Assembly (NCBI RefSeq): GCF_014193845.1
Contig: NZ_JACHZX010000001.1
Coordinates: forward strand, 930,001 to 994,000
Source of the DNA: Sphingomonas sp. BK345
GTDB taxonomy: Bacteria > Pseudomonadota > Alphaproteobacteria > Sphingomonadales > Sphingomonadaceae
Length of the DNA stretch: 64,000 bases
Direction: 5' to 3'
The stretch's first letter is position 1. Every line of letters starts with the position of its first letter. This document shows positions 57,808-64,000 of the stretch, in pieces. The notes beneath the pieces are model-generated. The model saw only the letters and a program-made list of their open reading frames with translations, ran no database searches and had not been told where the DNA came from. The position numbers and the translations under genes were made by a program.

Positions 57808-58959
57808 ATGCAGGCGACGTTGAACCGGCAGGCGGGCAAACGCCTGCCGGAGCTGGACGGTATTCGTGGCTGGGCAGCACTGGCAGTGCTGCTATACCAC
57901 TTCGTCGGGGAAGTGTTCGGTGTTCGCTTCCCTCATTTTCAGAACCCCGTGCTAACCTGCCTGAACGGCCGTCTCGCCGTCGCCATATTTTTCGTATTGT
58001 CGGGGGAAGCCTTGAGTTCGGGCTTCTTCGCCGGTCGAGGCATCGATCAGGTGACCGGTCTCGCCCTGCGCCGGATCCCTCGACTGCTTATTCCGATCGT
58101 CGCGGTATCGGCCATCGTCTTCACACTGGTCACCGTCGGTCTGACGTTCAACGTCGAAGCGGGGCAGATCGTGCGCCGTTCGGCGTGGCTCAGCCAGATG
58201 GCGCTCGCGCCCATGAGCCTCACGGGCATGATCTCGTTCGCGACCCATGGCGTGTTCCTGTCGTCGGATCCGAACGAGCAATACGGCCCCTTCCTGTGGA
58301 CCATGTCGATCGAACTCCTCGGCTCGATCGTCACCTTCGTGATACTTTTCGCCTGGTCCTCGACCAGGCACATGCCCGCCCTCGTCGTGAGCCTCGCCGG
58401 ACTTCTGCTGCTGGCGACGTTTCCGTGCGGTATGTACGCGGACTTCCTCCTGGGTATCTGGATCGCTTATGCTCGCTCGGTCGGCATCGTTCAGCGCTGG
58501 GCGACGAACCGTCTGATGATAGCGGCCAGCTATGTCATCCTCCCCGTCGGCGCGCTCGCCTCCGGGTTCGCGATGGCGACGCACTATGATGGCGTCATTT
58601 CGCCTGTCATCGCGCCGATCGTTGTCATCGCCATCTTCTGCAATCCGCTGGCCATGTGGGTGCTGTCGGGCCGGTTCTCTCGTTTTCTCGGTAAAGTCTC
58701 GTTCCCGGTGTACCTCGTCCACTTTCCGGTTCTGATTTCACTGACCTCATTCGCGATCGTGTGGTGCGAGCACCGCGGTCTCCTGAATGGCGCCACCGCC
58801 TTCGCCATCGCCGTCGGGTCGATCGTGATCAGCATCGCCGCCGCCATCGCGTTCGAGCCGGTGGAAGTCTTTACCAAGAGGGTCGGCCAACGGATCACGC
58901 GGGCCTTCCTGATACAAAGGACTGCCAAGGCACCGGTGGTTCCCTCGGCCATGGCGTAA
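57808..58959 (+). CDS. Acyltransferase family 3 membrane protein (383 aa)
   Basis: Starts RLPELDGIRGWAALAVLLYH with the family's leading catalytic-type His, then IFFVLSGEALSSGFF, RRIPRLLIPIVAVSAIVF, and FLWTMSIELLGSIVTFVILF equivalent to the WSLxxE motif. About ten helices are visible, and the C-terminus is basic. It is an inner-membrane O-acyltransferase acting on surface carbohydrate or lipid. Base composition and codon choice (for example ATA, CTT, AGC mixtures) look less GC-rich than neighbours, so transfer is possible. A second acyltransferase follows 187 bp downstream. Confidence 0.87.
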   Translation: MQATLNRQAGKRLPELDGIRGWAALAVLLYHFVGEVFGVRFPHFQNPVLTCLNGRLAVAIFFVLSGEALSSGFFAGRGIDQVTGLALRRIPRLLIPIVAVSAIVFTLVTVGLTFNVEAGQIVRRSAWLSQMALAPMSLTGMISFATHGVFLSSDPNEQYGPFLWTMSIELLGSIVTFVILFAWSSTRHMPALVVSLAGLLLLATFPCGMYADFLLGIWIAYARSVGIVQRWATNRLMIAASYVILPVGALASGFAMATHYDGVISPVIAPIVVIAIFCNPLAMWVLSGRFSRFLGKVSFPVYLVHFPVLISLTSFAIVWCEHRGLLNGATAFAIAVGSIVISIAAAIAFEPVEVFTKRVGQRITRAFLIQRTAKAPVVPSAMA

Positions 58960-59146
58960 CCCGAAGGCGCCAGCCTGGCCGACAGTGTGCTGGCCGCGCT
59001 TCCCTCTCGTTGCCAGCTCCCTCGCCGCCAAGTCCCATCAAGGCACGCACTCCTGACCCAAATTTGCGGAATCTGCGCTTTCGACGTAGGTTGAGGTGCA
59101 GGGATCCGGCCGCCGTGCCGGGCTGGGTTATCGGGGGTCAACATTC

Positions 59147-60181
59147 ATGGATCTTGCAGCCGCGTCCGCGGACGGCACCGGCGCGACCGTCCAGCACAGC
59201 GCCACGCATCACAAGCGCGAGCTGATCTACTCGATTCAGCAGATCCGCGCCGCCGCCGCCTTCATGGTGGTGCTCACCCACGTGTGGGGCGCGCTTCATA
59301 GCGTGCCCAGGACGGTGACGATCGACTTCCGCGAGATCAACATCGGTTTCACCTTCGCCGCCGGCTATCTTTTCCACGCGCTCTCGCTCAACCGGCCTTA
59401 TCGCACCTTCCTCGAGGGTCGCGTCCGTAACGTGGTGATCCCCTATTTGATCGTCTCGGCCCCAGCGGTCGCGGTGTACGCGTTCGGGCACAAGACGCAC
59501 CCGCACGTCGATCTCAGCCAGCTGGCGGCCTGGCAGCTGCCGCTCTACCTCTACGCCACCGGACTTCACCTCGGGCCGCTGTGGTTCGTGCCGATGATCA
59601 TGATCATCTACGCCGCAACGCCGCTGCTGCGCCTGATCGACCGCCACAACGCGTACTGGCTGGCGCTGCCGCTCGCGCTGGTCGGCTCGATGACGCTGTT
59701 CGAGCGTCCCGAGTTCAACGAGATGCCGCCGGTCGCTGCGGCGCATTACGTGCCCATCTTCCTCTTCGGCATGGTGGCGTCACGCTACCGGCTGCAGATC
59801 GAGCCGGTCGCGCGGCGGCTCTGGCCGCTCGCGCTGGTGCTCCTGATCGGCCTGTGGAGCCTGTCCGCGTGGCTCGACGATCACACGCAATGGCCGGTGA
59901 AGATCGTGATGCTCGGCTGCATGCACGCGGTCACGGTGCGCACCCAGGCGCTGCGCTCGGTGGTGATCGACGTGCTCGCCAAATATTCCTTCGGCATCTT
60001 CTTCCTCCATGGCTATTTCGCGAGCGTGCTGCGCGTGCTGGAGGGCAAGGGCGTGGTGATCGACGCCACTTTGCTCAACGCGTTGCTGATCAGCCTGCTC
60101 GTGGTGGGGATCTGCGTGGCGGTCATTGCGGTGCTGCGAACCGTGATGCGCAGCAAGAGTCGCTATATCGTCGGCGTGTGA
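59147..60181 (+). CDS. Acyltransferase family 3-like membrane protein (344 aa)
   Basis: Reads IQQIRAAAAFMVVLTHVWGA (the entry helix with R and H of the family), NIGFTFAAGYLFHALSLNRP, RVRNVVIPYLIVSAPAVAVY, then TGLHLGPLWFVPMIMIIYAA with the (L)WF(V/L)P motif seen in many acyltransferase 3 members. About ten helices. ATG 59147 is preferred over the longer frame because the extra residues are not hydrophobic or conserved. It is only distantly related to the acyltransferase upstream, so the two probably modify different positions or acceptors. Confidence 0.83.
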   Translation: MDLAAASADGTGATVQHSATHHKRELIYSIQQIRAAAAFMVVLTHVWGALHSVPRTVTIDFREINIGFTFAAGYLFHALSLNRPYRTFLEGRVRNVVIPYLIVSAPAVAVYAFGHKTHPHVDLSQLAAWQLPLYLYATGLHLGPLWFVPMIMIIYAATPLLRLIDRHNAYWLALPLALVGSMTLFERPEFNEMPPVAAAHYVPIFLFGMVASRYRLQIEPVARRLWPLALVLLIGLWSLSAWLDDHTQWPVKIVMLGCMHAVTVRTQALRSVVIDVLAKYSFGIFFLHGYFASVLRVLEGKGVVIDATLLNALLISLLVVGICVAVIAVLRTVMRSKSRYIVGV

Positions 60182-60200
60182 CGGCGCCTCCCCGCCCCGC

Positions 60201-61127
60201 TCACGCCAGCGGCAGCCCCGCCTCCGCGAGCGCGCCGAGATAGGCCTGGAGCGCGCGCACCGCCTCATCGGTCAGCCCGATGAAGACGCGGCGGCGGTCG
60301 CCCGGATCGGGCGTGCGCGCGAGCAGCCGCCGCTCGGTCAGCCGCGTGATCCAGCGCAGCGCGGTGGTCGGCGCCACCGCGGCGGCGATGCACAGGCTTG
60401 AGACCGAGACCCGCCGCCCCTCCAGCCGCGAGGCGTAGAGGTCGAGCAGCATGTCCCACGCGGGATCCTCGCACAGGCCCTTGCCGAGGAAGCGGTCGCG
60501 CAGCCGCCGTGCGCGCAGCACGGCGCGCAGCTGCGCGGCGGTGACCGTCACCGCGGCGGCGGGGGCGGCGTGGAAGGCGAGCCGCGGCTCTTCGGCGCGG
60601 TCGAGCCCGACATCGCCGTCGCTCAGCTGCGCCAGCAGCGCCGCGATCCGCGCCACCTCGGCGCTGAGCCGCGCCAGCCGCTCGGAGTCGCGCTCGGGCG
60701 AGCGCACGCCTCCGCCGCCGAGGTGAGCCGCCACCGCGAGCGCGCCGATCCACTCGGCGCGGTCGGGCTCGCACAGCAGCTGCACCGCGCCCGCTTCCTC
60801 GCCCAAGGCGGCGACGACGGGATCGATCTGCGCCAGCGAGAAAGCGACGATGACACGCCATCCCCGCGCCGCCGCGAGCGAGTCCACCGCGGCGACGACG
60901 TCATGCGCCAGCGCGTCGTCGGCGCCGGCGAGGTCGAGCACGATCGCGGGCGCGCCGTCGGAGCGGGCGAGCGCATCAGGCGCCTCGGCGAGCGGGTGGT
61001 GCGCGACGATCGTGCCGCCGAGCAGCGCGATCGCCTCGCGCGCGTCGAGCGCACCGGCGCCGTTCAGGCTGGCGAGCGCGAACGCGGGCGTGGCCGGACC
61101 GGCGGCATGATAGAACGGCAGGGCCAT
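60201..61127 (-). CDS. Two-domain MarR-like regulator (308 aa)
   Basis: The C-terminal ~140 residues contain the same winged-helix core as the protein at 57003: DRFLGKGLCEDPAWDMLLDL, VSVSSLCIAAAVAPTTALRW, RRLLARTPDPGDRRRVFIGL. The N-terminal ~170 residues form a separate alpha/beta domain (APAIVLDLAGADDALAHDVV, RGWRVIVAFSLAQIDPVVAA) that resembles a degenerate receiver or other nucleotide-free Rossmann-like fold. No phospho-acceptor pocket is certain. It starts 4 bp after the pntB stop, so it is probably transcribed with the transhydrogenase operon. Confidence 0.78.
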   Translation of the reverse strand: MALPFYHAAGPATPAFALASLNGAGALDAREAIALLGGTIVAHHPLAEAPDALARSDGAPAIVLDLAGADDALAHDVVAAVDSLAAARGWRVIVAFSLAQIDPVVAALGEEAGAVQLLCEPDRAEWIGALAVAAHLGGGGVRSPERDSERLARLSAEVARIAALLAQLSDGDVGLDRAEEPRLAFHAAPAAAVTVTAAQLRAVLRARRLRDRFLGKGLCEDPAWDMLLDLYASRLEGRRVSVSSLCIAAAVAPTTALRWITRLTERRLLARTPDPGDRRRVFIGLTDEAVRALQAYLGALAEAGLPLA

Positions 61128-61131
61128 GGCG

Positions 61132-62628
61132 TCAGTCGAGCGACTTGACGATCTCTTCCACCATCTTCTTGGCGTCGGCGAGCAGCATCATCGTATTGTC
61201 CCGGTAGAAGACCTCGTTGTCGACTCCAGCATAGCCGACTCCGCCCATCGAGCGCTTGATGAAGAGAACCGTTTTGGCCTTTTCGACGTCGAGCACGGGC
61301 ATGCCGTAGATCGGCGAGCTACGGTCGGTCTTCGCCGCCGGGTTGGTGACGTCGTTGGCGCCGATCACGAACGCCACGTCGGTCTGCGCGAACTCGGAGT
61401 TGATGTCCTCCAGCTCGAACACCTCGTCATAGGGGACGTTCGCCTCGGCGAGCAGCACGTTCATGTGACCGGGCATGCGCCCTGCCACCGGGTGGATGGC
61501 ATATTTCACGCGGACGCCGTGCGCCTTGAGCTTGTCCGCCATTTCGCGCAGCACGTGCTGCGCCTGCGCCACCGCCATGCCGTAGCCGGGCACGATGATC
61601 ACCTGCTCGGCCTGGCTCATCAGGAAGGCGGCGTCCTCGGCCGAGCCGCGCTTCCACGCGCGGTCGCTCGCCGCCGCGCCGCCGCCGCCGGCGCCCGCCT
61701 CGGCGCCGAAACCGCCCGCGATCACGCTGACGAAGCTGCGATTCATCGCGCGGCACATGATGTAGCTGAGGATCGCGCCGGACGAGCCGACCAGCGCGCC
61801 GGTGATGATCATCGCGCTATTGTGCAGCGTGAATCCCATCGCCGCCGCGGCCCAGCCCGAATAGCTGTTGAGCATCGACACGACCACCGGCATGTCGGCG
61901 CCGCCGATCGGCACGATCAGCAGGAAGCCGATCGCGAACGACAGCAGCGTCACCGTCCAGAACACCCAGGGCGACTGGTCGACGGTGAAATAGGCCACGA
62001 GCAGGAGGATCGCGGCGAGCACGCCGAGGTTGATCGCGTGCCGCGCCGGCAGCAGGATCGGCTTGCCGCCCATGTTGCCGTTGAGCTTGAGAAAGGCGAT
62101 CACGCTGCCCGAGAAGGTGATCGCGCCGATCGCCACGCCGAGCCCCATCTCGACCCGGCTGACCGGGTTGATCAGCGCCACCGCGCTGCCATCGGGGAAG
62201 AGCACCGGCACCGCGATGCCGAAGGCGACGGGGTTGAGGAAAGCCGCCGCGGCGACCAGCACCGCGGCGAGCCCGACCAGGCTGTGGAAGGCGGCGACGA
62301 GCTGCGGCATCGCAGTCATCGCGATCCGCCGCGCCACACCGACGCCGATCACCGCGCCCAGCGCGATCGCGGCGACGATCTCGAACGCCGCGGCGTAATC
62401 GACGCGCGCGATCAAAGCGGCATAATCCGCGCCCTCGATCAGCGTGGCGGTGAGCGGCACGTGCGTGACGAGCGTCGTCACCACCGCCACGCCCATGCCG
62501 ATCATGCCGAGGCGGTTGCCACGCTGGCTGGTGGCGGGGCTGGAGAGCCCGCGCAGCGCCAGGATGAAGCACACGCCGGCGACGAGATAGGCCAGCGCGA
62601 CCCAGGGGTTCACCGCGACATGCTCCAC
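61132..62628 (-). CDS. pntB: NAD(P) transhydrogenase subunit beta
   Basis: PntB holds membrane helices and the NADP(H)-binding domain III of proton-translocating transhydrogenase, which makes NADPH from NADH at the expense of the proton gradient. At 498 residues it has about eight N-terminal helices (ALAYLVAGVCFILALRGLSS through GAILSYIMCRAMNRSFVSVI). The NADP domain has VIIVPGYGMAVAQAQHVLRE, HPVAGRMPGHMNVLLAEANV and FVIGANDVTNPAAKTDRSSP. It is complete and lies 13 bp after pntA2. Confidence 0.96.
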   Translation of the reverse strand: MEHVAVNPWVALAYLVAGVCFILALRGLSSPATSQRGNRLGMIGMGVAVVTTLVTHVPLTATLIEGADYAALIARVDYAAAFEIVAAIALGAVIGVGVARRIAMTAMPQLVAAFHSLVGLAAVLVAAAAFLNPVAFGIAVPVLFPDGSAVALINPVSRVEMGLGVAIGAITFSGSVIAFLKLNGNMGGKPILLPARHAINLGVLAAILLLVAYFTVDQSPWVFWTVTLLSFAIGFLLIVPIGGADMPVVVSMLNSYSGWAAAAMGFTLHNSAMIITGALVGSSGAILSYIMCRAMNRSFVSVIAGGFGAEAGAGGGGAAASDRAWKRGSAEDAAFLMSQAEQVIIVPGYGMAVAQAQHVLREMADKLKAHGVRVKYAIHPVAGRMPGHMNVLLAEANVPYDEVFELEDINSEFAQTDVAFVIGANDVTNPAAKTDRSSPIYGMPVLDVEKAKTVLFIKRSMGGVGYAGVDNEVFYRDNTMMLLADAKKMVEEIVKSLD

Positions 62629-62641
62629 TTGGCTCTCCCCC

Positions 62642-62941
62642 TCACGGCCGCGGTGCCGGCCGTTCCTTCTTCCTGTACATGGCGAGCATCCGCTGCGTCA
62701 CCGCGAAGCCGCCGAAGATGTTGACGCTGGCGAGCACCACCGCGGCGAGCCCGAGCCATTTCGAGCCGGTGCTCCCCGCCGCCGCGCCCGCGATCAGCGC
62801 GCCGACGATGATGACGCTGGAGATGGCGTTGGTCACCGCCATCAGCGGCGTGTGCAGCGCGGGCGTGACCGACCAGACGACGTAATAGCCGACGAAACAC
62901 GCCAGCACGAAGATCGACAGGATCGCGACGAAGTCCATCAT
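62642..62941 (-). CDS. pntA2: NAD(P) transhydrogenase subunit alpha part 2 (membrane part)
   Basis: This 99-residue protein corresponds to the membrane domain of the alpha subunit, which is split from the NAD-binding part in alphaproteobacteria. Helices are VAILSIFVLACFVGYYVVWS, TPALHTPLMAVTNAISSVII with the conserved His-Thr-Pro-Leu-Met motif, and WLGLAAVVLASVNIFGGFAV followed by TQRMLAMYRKKE. It starts within the stop of the DUF559 gene (ATG ATG overlapping TGA), so the two are translationally coupled. Confidence 0.94.
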   Translation of the reverse strand: MMDFVAILSIFVLACFVGYYVVWSVTPALHTPLMAVTNAISSVIIVGALIAGAAAGSTGSKWLGLAAVVLASVNIFGGFAVTQRMLAMYRKKERPAPRP

Positions 62942-63285
62942 TGTGCTCCGGCGGTGCGGGTGGCGGCGAGCGTGACGAGGTGGCGGACGACGGCGTCGAG
63001 GTCGTCGAGCACGTCGCACGCGGCGAGGCGGGCGGTGAAGAGGCCGCGTTGGGCGAACCAGGCGTCGCGGGCGGCGTCGCGCGCGGGGCGGTCGCCGCGC
63101 TCGTGCGCCTCGCTGTCGAGCTCGATGATCAGGCGTGCGGCGTGGCAGTAGAAGTCGGCGACATACGGGCCGGACGGATGCTGGCGGCGGAAATTGAAGC
63201 CACCTGGCCGGTCACGCAACGCGCGCCAGAAAAGGACTTCTGGTAGCGACATGGCCTGTCGCGCTGCCCGTGCCCGCGCGGCCAC
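62938..63285 (-). CDS. DUF559 domain protein (endonuclease-like) inside the pnt operon (115 aa)
   Basis: DUF559 proteins have a very-short-patch-repair/restriction endonuclease-like fold. The core is ARQAMSLPEVLFWRALRDRP, FNFRRQHPSGPYVADFYCHA and ARLIIELDSEAHERGDRPAR, giving the usual Asp...ElD-type acidic pattern (P-Y-V-A-D-F and I-I-E-L-D). The gene lies between the two alpha-subunit genes of transhydrogenase, overlaps the pntA2 start by 4 bp, and is followed upstream by a class D inverted repeat. That points to insertion into an existing operon. GTG 63285 is chosen; GTG 63306 is possible. Confidence 0.83.
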   Translation of the reverse strand: MAARARAARQAMSLPEVLFWRALRDRPGGFNFRRQHPSGPYVADFYCHAARLIIELDSEAHERGDRPARDAARDAWFAQRGLFTARLAACDVLDDLDAVVRHLVTLAATRTAGAQ

Positions 63286-63309
63286 ACCTTCTTGCCCTTG
63301 CAGCACCTA

Positions 63310-63447
63310 GATCCTCCCCTGCGAGGGGAGGTGGCAGGCCGCAGGCCTGACGGAGGGGTGACCCGGCCGGCGAGTGTCGGTGGACTCACGACGGGCGATA
63401 CCCCTCCGTCGCGCTTCGCGCGCCACCTCCCCTTTCAGGGGAGGATC
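63310..63447. repeat. Nested inverted repeat, class D (138 bp) in the pnt operon
   Basis: The element begins GATCCTCCCCTGCGAGGGGA and ends CTCCCCTTTCAGGGGAGGATC, with a second pair of arms CTGACGGAGGGGT and ACCCCTCCGTCG inside. Its ends match those of the 52915-53057 copy. It lies directly upstream of the DUF559 gene and separates it from pntA1, so it could reduce read-through within the operon. Confidence 0.7.
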
Positions 63448-63501
63448 GAGAAGGAGGTCCGCCACCATCATTCTAGTCTGTAAGAGAACATTGGGGCCCC
63501 C

Positions 63502-64000
63502 TCACGACACCAGCCTCGCGTTGACCACTGCGCCGCCGCGCGTCAGCCGCACCGCGTCGCCGATCTCGGCGTCGAGCACCGGGCGGCCCTGCTCCTTGTC
63601 CCAGAAGGTCGAGAGGAAGTTGTACAGGTTGCGCGAATAGAGCGCCGCCGAATCGGCCGCGAGCCGCGACGCCGTGTTGCGGTGCCCGATGATGCGCACG
63701 CCGTGACGCTCGACGATCTCGCCCGCTACCGCGCCCTCGACGTTGCCGCCCTGTTCCACCGCCAGGTCGACCAGCACGCTGCCCGGGCGCATCGTCGCCA
63801 GCTGCGCGTCGCTGACCAGCCGCGGCGCCGCGCGCCCCGGGATCAGCGCGGTGGTGATCACGATATCCTGCTTGGCGATGTGCGCCGACACCAGCTCGGC
63901 CTGCGCCTTCTGATACTCGGACGACATCTCGCCGGCATAGCCGCCGCTGCCCTCGCCCTCGATCCCCGCCACCGCCTCGACGAACACCGGCTTGGCGCCG
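63502..64000 (-). CDS. pntA1: NAD(P) transhydrogenase subunit alpha part 1, C-terminal piece (cut by window end)
   Basis: The frame runs off the right edge, so only about 166 C-terminal residues of roughly 370-380 are seen. They include the end of the NAD-binding domain: DIVITTALIPGRAAPRLVSD, MRPGSVLVDLAVEQGGNVEG, RIIGHRNTASRLAADSAALY and SRNLYNFLSTFWDKEQGRP. The motif TTALIPGRxAPxLV is diagnostic of transhydrogenase alpha and the related alanine dehydrogenases. It is followed by the repeat, DUF559, pntA2 and pntB on the same strand. Confidence 0.94.
   Translation of the reverse strand, partial: GAKPVFVEAVAGIEGEGSGGYAGEMSSEYQKAQAELVSAHIAKQDIVITTALIPGRAAPRLVSDAQLATMRPGSVLVDLAVEQGGNVEGAVAGEIVERHGVRIIGHRNTASRLAADSAALYSRNLYNFLSTFWDKEQGRPVLDAEIGDAVRLTRGGAVVNARLVS

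Noticed and set aside
61126..62724. 532-codon plus-strand frame opposite pntB
   Set aside because: Shadow of pntB; composition is His/Asp/Arg-rich, which is typical of antisense frames in this DNA.

Overview
The window is GC-rich DNA (roughly 70% by eye) from an alphaproteobacterium, most likely a sphingomonad (Sphingomonas or a close relative). The reasons are sphingomonad-type TonB receptors, a divK homologue, the sdhCDA order, split pntA genes, and the dispersed extragenic palindromes typical of that group. Both edges cut genes: uvrA on the left and the NAD-binding pntA subunit on the right. Genes are dense, strands alternate, and many neighbours overlap by 1 to 4 bases.

1-8.2 kb is an accessory stretch beside uvrA. 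It holds remains and working copies of toxin-antitoxin (TA) modules: a StbD-like antitoxin with a parE reduced to 19 codons; an intact brnT-brnA pair with a palindromic operator, coupled to a 21-codon ORF and a ComJ-like gene; and a frameshifted brnT with an intact antitoxin. Between them lie an HTH/DUF3597 fusion ORF, a GST, bolA, a J-domain protein and a ClpP-like protein. 8.4-17.4 kb is housekeeping: sdhCDA without sdhB, two tandem soluble chemoreceptors, an SDR enzyme, prmA, divK, DUF3572 and a HAD phosphatase-like gene.

17.4-30.7 kb holds a TonB receptor with a GH85 endo-beta-N-acetylglucosaminidase (probable N-glycan use), ridA, an acyltransferase-like gene, a second brnTA pair, and a three-gene operon of a UDP-galactopyranose-mutase-like flavoprotein and two polytopic membrane proteins. 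One of those membrane proteins carries a palindromic repeat inside its reading frame. 31.0-33.1 kb is a compositionally foreign patch with an HExxH metallopeptidase-like protein whose 5' part is out of frame, followed by a secreted protein of unknown function.

33.2-47 kb contains a large exported protein of unknown function, an acyltransferase, an SGNH lipoprotein, and a TonB receptor beside an ABC ATPase and a double-domain permease. It ends with a hybrid PAS histidine kinase. 47-57.5 kb holds a hydroxyacid dehydrogenase, nhaA, small hydrolase and TPR genes, a coupled glyoxalase I/II pair, a SirB1-like gene, a dapF homologue, and a divergent DUF6456 / membrane-tethered LuxR-HTH locus. 57.5-64 kb holds tRNA-Val(UAC), two acyltransferases, two related MarR-like regulators, and the proton-translocating transhydrogenase operon, which is interrupted by a DUF559 gene and a nested inverted repeat.

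The most unusual signals are the foreign metallopeptidase patch, the repeat inside a coding sequence, the co-translated brnTA/ComJ-like cluster, repeated loss of toxins beside intact antitoxins, and a 20-bp tandem motif placed about 40 bp upstream of two unrelated start codons. All calls come from reading the sequence. No database search or structure prediction was run.
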